A stretch of DNA of 26,987 nucleotides from Anaerolineae bacterium. GTDB taxonomy: Bacteria > Chloroflexota > Anaerolineae > 4572-78 > J111. Of this stretch, positions 6,881-14,096 are shown piece by piece. The DNA is taken from positions 1 through 26,987 of the forward strand of contig JAKLJP010000073.1 in the NCBI GenBank assembly GCA_023151115.1, given 5' to 3'. Below the pieces are notes generated by a model that saw only the letters and a list, made by a program, of their open reading frames with translations, made no database searches and was not told the DNA's origin. The position numbers were made by a program, and so were the translations under genes. The first letter of the stretch is position 1, and every line of letters begins with the position of its first letter.

Positions 6881-6916
6881 GATTTCATCCAAAATTAGGA
6901 GAAGGGTGAAGAGGAT

Positions 6917-8863
6917 ATGACCAAGCGAAAAACAGCTTCCGCTCAGGAAATGCCGCCCACCAATGCCGGCTCTTTTTTGACCGATTTTGATCTTTACCTC
7001 ATTGGGCAGGGTACTCACGAGCGGGCTTACGAAAAAATGGGCGCTCACCTGATTGAAATGAATGGGGAAAAAGGAGTCCATTTTGCCGTTTGGGCCCCTA
7101 ATGCCCGGCAAGTTTATCTGATGGGTGATTTTAACAATTGGCACGGCGAAAGTCATCCCATGCATTCCAGCGATAGCGGCATTTGGACTCTGTTTGTGCC
7201 GGGGCTGGCTGAGTATGCGGTCTATAAATACCGAGTGGTGAGTCAACGGGGCGAAAGTTTTGATAAAGCCGACCCTTATGGTTTTGCCATGGAGCAGCGG
7301 CCTAAAACCGGCTCGGTGGTGGCAGACCTTGACCGCTATCAGTGGGGCGACTCTGAGTGGGTCAACGGACGTACCCGCCATCAAGCGTTTGACCGACCCA
7401 TATCCATTTATGAAGTTCATCTGGGGTCGTGGCGTAAAGTTCCTGATGAGCAGTGGGGCACTCGTTATCTGAGCTATCGCGAATTGGCTGCCGAATTGAT
7501 CCCCTATGTCTCGGAACTGGGCTATACCCACATCGAGTTGCTGCCGATTACGGAGCATCCCTTAGATGCCTCGTGGGGCTATCAGGTGTTGGGTTTTTAT
7601 GCCCCCACCAGCCGCTTTGGCCCGCCCGAAGATTTGATGTATTTCATTGACCAATGCCACCAACACAATATCGGCGTTATTCTGGATTGGGTTCCCGCCC
7701 ACTTTCCCAAGGATGGCTCCGGCCTCAATTACTTTGATGGCACGCACCTCTACTCGCACGCCGACCCACGCCAGGGTGAACACCAGGACTGGGGGACGCT
7801 GATTTTTAATTATGGCCGGAATGAGGTGCGTGTTTTTCTCATCTCCAATGCCGTTTTCTGGTTGGAGAAGTATCACTTTGATGGGCTGCGGGTAGATGCC
7901 GTCGCCTCGATGCTTTATCTGGATTATTCGCGTGAAGAAGGAGAGTGGGTGCCCAATGAATACGGCGGCCGCGAGAATCTGGCCGCCGTCAGCTTTTTAC
8001 GCAAAACCAATGAAGTGGTGCATGGTCTCTTTCCCGGTGTGTTAACCATCGCCGAAGAGTCAACCGCCTGGCCGATGGTTTCCCGGCCTACCTATATGGG
8101 CGGCCTCGGTTTTAGCCTCAAATGGAACATGGGCTGGATGCACGACACCCTAAAATATATGAGCAAGGAGCCGATTTATCGCCGCTACCATCATAATGAT
8201 GTAACCTTCAGCTTGCTTTATGCCTTTACCGAAAATTTTGTACTGCCTCTCTCGCATGATGAGGTGGTGCATGGCAAAGGCTCGCTGCTCAACAAAATGT
8301 CGGGCGATGAATGGCAAAAGTTTGCCAATTTGCGGGCTTATTATGGCTTTATGTGGGGACACCCCGGCAAAAAGCTCTTGTTTATGGGCGGCGAGTTTGC
8401 CCAGTGGCAGGAATGGAATTTTAGCACCAGTTTAGAGTGGGCGGCCCTGACCGCGCCCACGCATCAGGGGGTGCAGCGTTTTGTTAAAGATTTGAACTAT
8501 CTTTACCAAAACGAGCCAGCCCTGTATGAAGATGATTTTGAGTGGACCGGTTTCACCTGGATTGACGCCAATGACAGCGACAACAGCGTCTTTTCATTCA
8601 TGCGCAACGCCAAATCACGCCCTGAGTTTGTGGTCGTTGTGACCAACTTTACCCCGGTGACCCGCCACAATTATCGGGTAGGGGTGCCCAAATCCGGCTA
8701 CTATCGAGAAATATTAAACAGCGACTCGGCCCATTACGGGGGGAGTAATATGGGGAACGACGGCGGCAGAACAACCGAAGACATCCCCTGGCACGGGCAT
8801 GCCCAATCGTTGTCTCTTACCTTGCCGCCTTTGGCGACCATTATGCTGAAATTGGCCGCATAA
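6917..8863 (+). CDS. glgB: 1,4-alpha-glucan branching enzyme GlgB
   Basis: Creates alpha-1,6 branches in glycogen in the cytoplasm by cutting alpha-1,4 chains and transferring them. At 648 aa it is a short GlgB with one N-terminal CBM48 (about 50-145, containing [20 protein letters not shown]) and no extra N1 domain. The GH13 core (about 160-530) shows YEVHLGSWR (165-173), DWVPAHFP (257-264), [17 protein letters not shown] with nucleophile Asp327, IAEES with acid Glu380, and [10 protein letters not shown] with Asp448. The C-terminal beta domain ends in [14 protein letters not shown]. No glgA, glgC or glgP lies adjacent, so it stands alone here. The function is secure. Confidence 0.97.
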   Translation: MTKRKTASAQEMPPTNAGSFLTDFDLYLIGQGTHERAYEKMGAHLIEMNGEKGVHFAVWAPNARQVYLMGDFNNWHGESHPMHSSDSGIWTLFVPGLAEYAVYKYRVVSQRGESFDKADPYGFAMEQRPKTGSVVADLDRYQWGDSEWVNGRTRHQAFDRPISIYEVHLGSWRKVPDEQWGTRYLSYRELAAELIPYVSELGYTHIELLPITEHPLDASWGYQVLGFYAPTSRFGPPEDLMYFIDQCHQHNIGVILDWVPAHFPKDGSGLNYFDGTHLYSHADPRQGEHQDWGTLIFNYGRNEVRVFLISNAVFWLEKYHFDGLRVDAVASMLYLDYSREEGEWVPNEYGGRENLAAVSFLRKTNEVVHGLFPGVLTIAEESTAWPMVSRPTYMGGLGFSLKWNMGWMHDTLKYMSKEPIYRRYHHNDVTFSLLYAFTENFVLPLSHDEVVHGKGSLLNKMSGDEWQKFANLRAYYGFMWGHPGKKLLFMGGEFAQWQEWNFSTSLEWAALTAPTHQGVQRFVKDLNYLYQNEPALYEDDFEWTGFTWIDANDSDNSVFSFMRNAKSRPEFVVVVTNFTPVTRHNYRVGVPKSGYYREILNSDSAHYGGSNMGNDGGRTTEDIPWHGHAQSLSLTLPPLATIMLKLAA

Positions 8864-8926
8864 AACCGCTGACTACCAGCCACAGCTATAAAATACCCTT
8901 GTGGTATCGCCGAAATATAGATACCC

Positions 8927-9029
8927 AGAAAAGTTTTTTCTAACGATTTTGGGCCGGGATTAGGAGATTGGGGGGATTTTTTCCTTTATTTTTCATCTCC
9001 AAATCCCCTAATCCGGCAGAAACTTTTCT
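8927..9029. repeat. Large imperfect palindrome between convergent glgB and apt
   Basis: Outer arms AGAAAAGTTT (8927-8936) and AAACTTTTCT (9020-9029) are perfect inverses. Inside, 8952-8977 pairs imperfectly with 9001-9018, including CCGGGATTAGG (8954-8964) against CCTAATCCGG (9007-9016). The loop is T-rich. It could act as a bidirectional terminator for the two convergent genes, but its length and two-part arms fit the repeat style of the other spacers better. Confidence 0.65.
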
Positions 9030-9067
9030 AAAGAACTATAATTCGTTTTTGCGGCCGTCAGTGGTCA

Positions 9068-9586
9068 TTACGTATCGTATTGGAGCAAAGAGAAAACGTT
9101 ATAACCTTTTAAGATATCGCGGCCATTCAAAAAGGTTAATTCGATGGCAAAGGCCAGGCCCACTACCTGACCGCCCAATTTTTCCACCAGGCCGCAAGTA
9201 GCTTTGGCGGTACCGCCGGTGGCCAGCAAGTCATCTACAATCAAAACTTTTTGGCCTTTTTCTATGGCATCTACATGTACTTCCAGGGTATTGGTACCGT
9301 ATTCCAGAGCATAACTTTCGGCAATGGTTGCGGCGGGTAATTTGCCCGGTTTCCGCACCGGCACAAAGCCCACGCCTAAATTGTAAGCTAAAGGAATACC
9401 AAAAATAAAGCCACGCGACTCAATGCCGACGACCAGATCTACCCCGGCATTTTGATACTGACCTGTCAGCCGATCAATACTCTCTTTGAGAGCAATGGGA
9501 TTCTTCAACAAGGTTGTGATATCGTAAAATAAAATGCCCGCAATAGGAAAATCAGGTACACTCCGAATAGTTGCCGCTAGGTCCAT
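9068..9586 (-). CDS. apt: Adenine phosphoribosyltransferase
   Basis: Salvages adenine by transferring it to PRPP to give AMP in the cytoplasm. The 172 aa match the family's usual size (170-180). Seen: the N-terminal [15 protein letters not shown] block, [10 protein letters not shown] (54-63), the RKPGKLP loop (78-84) and the PRPP-binding [14 protein letters not shown] (114-127). The ATG at 9586 is preferred because GGGGAG lies just upstream; a GTG five codons earlier (9601) would overlap that site. It is transcribed divergently from the lipoprotein gene from an extended -10 promoter (9628-9656). Confidence 0.97.
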   Translation of the reverse strand: MDLAATIRSVPDFPIAGILFYDITTLLKNPIALKESIDRLTGQYQNAGVDLVVGIESRGFIFGIPLAYNLGVGFVPVRKPGKLPAATIAESYALEYGTNTLEVHVDAIEKGQKVLIVDDLLATGGTAKATCGLVEKLGGQVVGLAFAIELTFLNGRDILKGYNVFSLLQYDT

Positions 9587-9627
9587 TGAATTGCTCCCCA
9601 CTCCTAAAATTTAAGCTGCAAGTCCCC

Positions 9628-9656
9628 ATTCTAGCAGAACCCCCTAGAATCAGCAA
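9628..9656 (-). promoter_or_regulatory. Promoter of apt (extended -10)
   Basis: On the minus strand TAGAAT (9633-9628) is preceded by TGC, giving an extended -10 box; a poor -35 TTGCTG lies at 9656-9651 with a 17-bp spacer. The expected start near 9621 gives a 35-nt leader. Its -35 region overlaps that of the divergent lipoprotein promoter. Confidence 0.6.
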
Positions 9657-9666
9657 AGCGCTTTTA

Positions 9667-9675
9667 TGGTATAAT
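9667..9675 (+). promoter_or_regulatory. Extended -10 promoter of the solute-binding lipoprotein gene
   Basis: TGGTATAAT (9667-9675) is a perfect extended -10 element. The -35 region around 9647-9652 is poor, which extended -10 promoters tolerate. AGGA at 9701-9704 lies 6 nt before the ATG at 9711. Confidence 0.7.
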
Positions 9676-9710
9676 ACCTGTGGCATTTTTATTAAGGTTA
9701 AGGAATCTGT

Positions 9711-11069
9711 ATGAATTTTTTGCATAACAATTGGGCCGCTCGGTTAGGTTTACTTTTGATGAGTGTGACTATAACCCTTGTGGCAGGCTGTCAAGGCGTC
9801 ACTTTACCGGGTGAGATAAATCAAGCCCTGCCTACTGTTCAACCGACGACTATGGGTGCGCCTGTGACCACACCAACCTTAGTAATAACCCCCCTCATCA
9901 CGGCAACTCCTACCCCGGAAAATGAAGGCTTGACTCTCACCTTTTGGACTGTCGAAGCCATTTCACCCCAGGCTCCGGCGGAGTTGGGTACTTTTATGGC
10001 CGGCAGTTTACGCACCTTTGAGGCCAACAACCCTGATCTTAAAGTTAAGGTGCTGCTTAAAAAACCCAGCGGTAAAGGAGGAATTTTAGATTTCTTGAGA
10101 ACCGCCCGCGAGGCAGCTCCCACCATTTTACCCGATGTTGCAATTATGAACGCGACCGATCTTACTCAGGCCCAGGCTGACGGACTGCTGCAAACGCTGG
10201 ACAACCGCCTGGACCGCTCCATTGTCCAAGATTTGCTCCCCGCTGCCCGCAAAATGGGCACAGTTGACGAACGGTTGGTGGGCGTCCCCCTAAGCCTGGA
10301 AATGGAACATACGATTTATAATACCGCTACCTTCACCACCACGCCGATTTTGTGGAGCGATGTGCTAAGTAGTAACACACGCTATCTTTTTCCGGCCAAA
10401 GGGACCAACGGGCTGGTCAACGATGCGACGCTGGCGCAGTACTTTTCTGCTGAAGGCAGTTTTCATAACGATCAGGGTACCCTCCAAATTGATGATCGGG
10501 TTTTGCGGCGAGTTTTGACCTTCTATCAGCAGGCGCTTGAAATTGGGATTATTGACTCGACCATTTTAGATGCGGCAACCAGCGAAGAATTGTGGCCTAT
10601 CTATCTGGAAGATCAAGAGGGCTTGGCCCAGATAAGCGTGCGACAATATCTGACCGACCGGGAGGCTTTGACCAACAGCACCTTTACCGCTTTGCCCGTG
10701 CCTGATAAAGACTCCACACCGGTCACAATTTCGCACGGCTGGGCGCTGGTTTTGATTACCGATGATCTCGAGCGGCAAAGAGCTGCGCTGCGTTTGATTG
10801 AGTGGTTTTTATCAACCAGCAACAACGCCACCTGGAACAGTATCAACAAATCTATTCCCAGCCGGGATACGGCCTTTCAGCAGTTGGCCGGCAATGACCC
10901 TTATTGGGCTTTCCTGACCGAACAACTCAACACGGCTCAACCCCAGCCTGGCTTTGCCGGGTATGATCAACTGGGCCGCATTTTTCAACAGGCAGTTGAG
11001 CAAGTTCTGCGCGGTGAGGCGACCCCCCAGGAAGCCACTGCCACGGCTGTGGATGCGTTAACCCCATGA
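9711..11069 (+). CDS. Extracellular solute-binding lipoprotein (ABC family 1 / SBP_bac_8-like)
   Basis: A 452-aa lipoprotein that would capture a solute, probably a sugar or sugar-like ligand, outside the membrane. Residues 1-26 form a lipoprotein signal peptide ending in the lipobox LVAGC (23-27, lipidated Cys27). A Thr/Pro linker (about 39-70) precedes the binding domain, which begins LTLTFWTVEA and contains features of family 1 binding proteins: FEANNPDLKVKV, LPDVAIMNATDL, LVGVPLSLEMEHTIYN, and WALVLITDDLERQRAALRLIEWFLS near the hinge. The last residues are again Ala/Thr-rich. No permease or ATPase gene flanks it, so it is an orphan. It overlaps the glycerate kinase gene by the four bases ATGA and both are probably one operon. 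Ligand unknown. Confidence 0.87.
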   Translation: MNFLHNNWAARLGLLLMSVTITLVAGCQGVTLPGEINQALPTVQPTTMGAPVTTPTLVITPLITATPTPENEGLTLTFWTVEAISPQAPAELGTFMAGSLRTFEANNPDLKVKVLLKKPSGKGGILDFLRTAREAAPTILPDVAIMNATDLTQAQADGLLQTLDNRLDRSIVQDLLPAARKMGTVDERLVGVPLSLEMEHTIYNTATFTTTPILWSDVLSSNTRYLFPAKGTNGLVNDATLAQYFSAEGSFHNDQGTLQIDDRVLRRVLTFYQQALEIGIIDSTILDAATSEELWPIYLEDQEGLAQISVRQYLTDREALTNSTFTALPVPDKDSTPVTISHGWALVLITDDLERQRAALRLIEWFLSTSNNATWNSINKSIPSRDTAFQQLAGNDPYWAFLTEQLNTAQPQPGFAGYDQLGRIFQQAVEQVLRGEATPQEATATAVDALTP

Positions 11070-12406
11070 CCCTATCAACCTTTGAGGCTCGCCAGGTTGC
11101 CTGGCAAATGATTCAAGCAGCTTTAGCTGCCGTAGACCCGGCGGCGGCGGTCAAAAATTACTTTAACAACCAGATCGAACTGGTCAGCCAGATCAAATCA
11201 ACGCCTGGCCGAATTATCGTCGTTGGGGCAGGCAAGGCCAGCGCCCCCATGGCGGCTGCGGTGGCCGAAATCTTTGACAACAAAATTGCGGCCGGTCTTG
11301 TCATCGTCAAATACGGCTATACAACCACACCCTCCACCCTCCACCCTCCACCCTCCGCCCTCCGCATTGTTGAAGCCGGTCACCCCGTGCCGGATGAGGC
11401 AGGATTGCGGGCCGCCCAGGAGATCACTCGGCTTCTCCGCGGCGCCGCCGAGGATGATACCGTTCTCTGCCTGATTTCGGGCGGTGGTTCGGCCTTGCTT
11501 ACCCTGCCCGCCGAGCCGCTGACTTTGGCCGATCTCCAGGCCACCACCGAGGCGCTTTTAGCCGCCGGCGTCACGATCAATGGCGTCAATACCATTCGCA
11601 AGCACCTCTCTGCGGTCAAAGGGGGACAACTGGCCCGGCTGGCGGCCCCAGCACATGTCTATTCTCTGATTTTGTCGGATGTGGTCGGCGACCCGCTGGA
11701 AGTGATTGCCTCCGGCCCCACCGTGCCCGACCCAACCACCTTTGCCGACGCCTGGGCCATCATCGAACAATTTCAATTACAGGCCGCTCTGCCAGCCGCC
11801 GTCGTTGAGCGATTGCAGGCCGGACGCGCCGGCATGCTGCCCGACACGCCCAAACCCGGCGATCCTCTTTTTGAGCGTGTCCACAATGTCATCATCGGCA
11901 ACAACCGGCTGGCGGCTGAGGCTGCCGTCAAAGCGGCGGCAGCAGCGGGATTTGCCGGGCAGGTGTTGACCACGTTTATGGAAGGCGAAGCGCGAGAAGT
12001 GGGCCGGGTCGCGGCGGCGCTGGCTAAAGGGCTGGCTCGTGATGAAAGTTCACTGACCCGTCCGGCTTGCCTGGTTATGGGTGGAGAAACAACCGTAACG
12101 CTGCGGGGTAGGGGGAAGGGAGGCCGCAACCAGGAAATGACCCTGGCCGCGGCCCTGGCCCTGGCCGGCTGGCCGAATCTCCTCATCACCTGCTTTGGCA
12201 CCGACGGTAGCGACGGCCCCACCGACGCCGCCGGCGCTTTTGCCGACGGTCAAACCGTTGCCCGCGCGCAAGCCGCCGGTTTAGCCCCCGTCGAGTACCT
12301 GAGCCACAACGATGCCTATAATTTCTTTGCCGCCCTGGACGACCTGATTATTACCGGCCCTACCAACACCAATGTCAACGATTTAACTTTTATTTTGGCG
12401 TGGTGA
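11066..12406 (+). CDS. Glycerate 2-kinase, MOFRL type (glycerate kinase type II)
   Basis: Phosphorylates D-glycerate with ATP, in this family usually to 2-phosphoglycerate. The 446 aa show the two-domain family layout: VVGAGKASAPMA (52-63), AGHPVPDEAG (104-113), LISGGGSALL (136-145), NTIRKHLSAVKGGQLA, SDVVGDPLEVIASGPTVPDP, and the C-terminal MOFRL domain with GGETTVTLRGRGKGGRNQE and TDGSDGPTDAAGAF. Start and ATGA overlap with the lipoprotein imply translational coupling. Odd: residues about 86-99, just before the AGHPVPD motif, are encoded by five tandem CCCTCCA/G heptamers (11330-11364), an in-frame low-complexity insert. The next gene is a glycosyltransferase-like protein, hinting at glycerate-linked sugar chemistry. 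Function is confident; the pathway is open. Confidence 0.94.
   Translation: MTLSTFEARQVAWQMIQAALAAVDPAAAVKNYFNNQIELVSQIKSTPGRIIVVGAGKASAPMAAAVAEIFDNKIAAGLVIVKYGYTTTPSTLHPPPSALRIVEAGHPVPDEAGLRAAQEITRLLRGAAEDDTVLCLISGGGSALLTLPAEPLTLADLQATTEALLAAGVTINGVNTIRKHLSAVKGGQLARLAAPAHVYSLILSDVVGDPLEVIASGPTVPDPTTFADAWAIIEQFQLQAALPAAVVERLQAGRAGMLPDTPKPGDPLFERVHNVIIGNNRLAAEAAVKAAAAAGFAGQVLTTFMEGEAREVGRVAAALAKGLARDESSLTRPACLVMGGETTVTLRGRGKGGRNQEMTLAAALALAGWPNLLITCFGTDGSDGPTDAAGAFADGQTVARAQAAGLAPVEYLSHNDAYNFFAALDDLIITGPTNTNVNDLTFILAW
11330..11364. repeat. Five tandem heptamers (CCCTCCA/G) inside the glycerate kinase gene
   Basis: Units start at 11330, 11337, 11344, 11351 and 11358: three CCCTCCA then two CCCTCCG. 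The array is 35 bp, not a multiple of three, yet the frame is intact, so flanking bases must compensate. It encodes a Pro/Ser/Thr/Leu/His segment at residues about 89-99. Confidence 0.9.
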
Positions 12407-12429
12407 AATTAATGGGAGTTGCGCAGTTC

Positions 12430-12516
12430 ACATGTCATTTCGAGGCCGTAGGCCGAGAAATCCCAACCGTGCTACATAAGCGTTCAAGATTTCTCCCTTC
12501 GGTCGAAATGACATGT
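12430..12516. repeat. 87-bp palindromic element (CATTTCGAGGCC type)
   Basis: Perfect 14-bp terminal inverted repeats (12430-12443 with 12503-12516; ACATGTCATTTCGA) enclose a second perfect 8-bp stem, GAGAAATC/GATTTCTC (12455-12462, 12488-12495), and a small GGCC-GTA-GGCC hairpin (12444-12454). The 16-nt CGAGGCCGTAGGCCGA at 12441-12456 recurs at 15557-15572. It lies 24 bp after the glycerate kinase stop. Confidence 0.8.
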
Positions 12517-12523
12517 CTCAGTA

Positions 12524-12604
12524 GATCTAATTTTCGAGGAGTGAGGCACGCCCACGTGCCGAACACCGCCGCACGTGGGCGTGCTGGCTCCTCAAATTTG
12601 GATC
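12524..12604. repeat. 81-bp palindromic element with 14-bp perfect core stem
   Basis: GCACGCCCACGTGC (12546-12559) and its inverse (12571-12584) pair perfectly around an 11-nt loop. GAGGAG/CTCCTC (12536-12541, 12588-12593), AATTT/AAATT words and GATC at both ends extend the symmetry over the whole element. It sits 7 bp from the preceding palindrome; the two are unrelated in sequence. It could terminate transcription of the lipoprotein-kinase operon, but no T run follows. Confidence 0.75.
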
Positions 12605-12633
12605 CACTGTGTCGGGGTAGTTACCCTTTGGTC

Positions 12634-12664
12634 ATTTACAATTCACAATTCACTATTCACTATT
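12634..12664. repeat. ATTCACA/T heptamer array abutting a start codon
   Basis: ATTTACA, ATTCACA, ATTCACT, ATTCACT (12634-12661) continue as ATTAGC directly into the ATG at 12668. No Shine-Dalgarno sequence is present, so the array occupies the whole translation initiation region of the glycosyltransferase-like gene. Confidence 0.85.
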
Positions 12665-12667
12665 AGC

Positions 12668-13975
12668 ATGTATCACCCTATCTTGCGCCCGCGAGCGCAG
12701 CGTCAACTAAAAAATATCGGCGAAGCTGACCTGGTGATTGGCTTGCCCACTTATAAAAATGCTCAAGCCGCCGCGCATGTGGCTCAAACAGCGTTGGCGG
12801 GTGTGCGCCAGCATTACCCCCATTTCCGCACCGTCCTGATTAATGCCGATGCGGGTTTGGAAGCGACCACTCGACGGCTGGTTGCGGCTCAGGCCGGGAG
12901 CAACGGCTTTCGGGATACGGTCGTTACCGCCCGTTACGAGGGCTTGTTGGGAGCGGGCAGCGCTGCTGCCGCCATTTTCGACGCGGCGCTGGCTTTGGAT
13001 GCCAAAGCTATTATTATTTTGGACAGCCAGACTCGAAGTATTACCCCAAAATGGGTACCCGGTCTGGCCCATTTGATTTTAGAAGATAAAGCCGATTTGG
13101 TCACTGCTCGTTATCGTTGGCCTTTGTCCGACGGCGCGGTGAGCGATCTGATCGTCTATCCCCTTTTCCGTGCTCTGTGGGGCCGGAGTATGCGCCACCC
13201 GGCCGCCCCTGATTTTGCGCTCTCTCCCCGCTTGGCTGCTGCCGCGTTGGATGAGGATGTCTGGGAAACCGAAGCGGCCACCTTTGGCCTGCCGCCCTGG
13301 CTGAATACTTATGCGGTTCTTGGCCCATGGCGGGTGGCCCAGTCGGCCCTGGGTGAAAAATTATCCTTTCAGCCCCCGGCTCCTGCCAATCGAGCTGAAC
13401 AGAGAGCCGTCCGGCAGCACGCGGTCCAGCGGCAGGCGCAATTTCAAACAGTTATCAGCGCTATGCTGCGCCTGGTTTATGACTACCGGCAGCATTGGCT
13501 CAAGGTGAGTCAGTTTGGTTCCCTTTCAACCCTGACCGAATTTGTATCACCTGTCTCCTCCATCGAGACCAATGCAGAGTTTACAGCCGAAATAGACCCT
13601 CCCCCCCTCCTTGATCGGCTGGCCCTGGGCTGGATTGAATATCGCGCCTTGTGGCAGCAAGTCCTTACCCCGGCTAATCTGGGCGCAATTGAGGGCCTGG
13701 CCGTACTGCCGCCAGACCGCTTCTATTTTCCGGCGGACCTATGGGCGCGAATCATGTATGACTTTGCCGTTGTTTTTAACAAAGGCGATTGCGACCCGGT
13801 CCAGATTGTCAGCTCGCTCTGGCCGTTGTACCAGGGCCGCCTGGCGGCTTTCAGCCAGGAGGTGGCTGGCCTATCCGTAGTCGGCTATGAAGGGACAGTG
13901 GCCGCCCAGGCGGTTGAGTTTGAAGAAACGCGGCCTTATTTGGAAGACCGCTGGCAGGCTTATCAACCCGTTTAA
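12668..13975 (+). CDS. GT-A glycosyltransferase-like protein, divergent (mannosylglycerate/glucosylphosphoglycerate synthase-like)
   Basis: A 435-aa protein. Start at 12668 is chosen because the upstream extension translates only repeat sequence. The N-terminal Rossmann-like half shows DLVIGLPTYKNA (21-32), TVLINADAG, and ILDSQTRSITPKWV (117-130), which lines up with the DxD-bearing strand of GT2/GT78/GT81-type enzymes, for instance the YDADITSFGPDWI segment I recall from Rhodothermus mannosylglycerate synthase. The metal-binding second Asp is Gln121 here (DSQ). A YPLFRALWGRSMRHPAAPDFALS segment (164-186) matches the acceptor region of related proteins, whose usual GGDF is APDF. The alpha-helical C-terminal half (RLVYDYRQHWLKV, FNKGDCDPVQIVSSLWPLYQGR) also matches the family. 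It follows glycerate kinase and precedes a phosphohexomutase. Whether it is catalytically active is doubtful. Confidence 0.75.
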   Translation: MYHPILRPRAQRQLKNIGEADLVIGLPTYKNAQAAAHVAQTALAGVRQHYPHFRTVLINADAGLEATTRRLVAAQAGSNGFRDTVVTARYEGLLGAGSAAAAIFDAALALDAKAIIILDSQTRSITPKWVPGLAHLILEDKADLVTARYRWPLSDGAVSDLIVYPLFRALWGRSMRHPAAPDFALSPRLAAAALDEDVWETEAATFGLPPWLNTYAVLGPWRVAQSALGEKLSFQPPAPANRAEQRAVRQHAVQRQAQFQTVISAMLRLVYDYRQHWLKVSQFGSLSTLTEFVSPVSSIETNAEFTAEIDPPPLLDRLALGWIEYRALWQQVLTPANLGAIEGLAVLPPDRFYFPADLWARIMYDFAVVFNKGDCDPVQIVSSLWPLYQGRLAAFSQEVAGLSVVGYEGTVAAQAVEFEETRPYLEDRWQAYQPV

Positions 13976-14061
13976 AACGTAAGGCATAAAACGTAATGTC
14001 TTAAGTATGGAAAGCTATTTGTCAACAGATCATTACGTTTTACGTTTTACGCCTGACAAAT
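13974..14061. repeat. AAAACGT / TTTTACG heptamer arrays forming a hairpin
   Basis: AAAACGT, AAGGCAT, AAAACGT (13974-13994) begin within the glycosyltransferase stop codon. CATTACG, TTTTACG, TTTTACG (14031-14051) face it, giving a perfect 12-bp stem (13987-13998 with 14031-14042). An overlapping 8-bp inverted repeat ATTTGTCA/TGACAAAT (14017-14024, 14054-14061) can form an alternative hairpin. Confidence 0.8.
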
Positions 14062-14096
14062 AATCAAACCTTACCTTTAACTCAGGAGTTTACCTC

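Larger units (their letters stand above)
6542..6916. other. Gene-free spacer of about 375 bp between divergent genes
   Basis: Holds the promoter of the small membrane protein (6614-6643), a MITE-like hairpin with direct repeats (6687-6787), a second small inverted repeat (6791-6838), a weak candidate promoter (6852-6880) and the glgB ribosome binding region. Nothing protein-coding is supported. Confidence 0.7.

Noticed and set aside
6761..7558. 265-aa minus-strand open frame opposite glgB
   Set aside because: The plus strand encodes conserved CBM48 and GH13 blocks here, and the minus-strand product has no recognisable family.
11330..11364. Heptamer array as a frameshift that breaks the glycerate kinase
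   Set aside because: The frame is continuous and conserved motifs are intact on both sides, so the gene is not a pseudogene on this evidence.
12575..12667. N-terminal extension of the glycosyltransferase-like protein
   Set aside because: It translates the palindrome end and the heptamer array; the conserved protein begins at the ATG at 12668.
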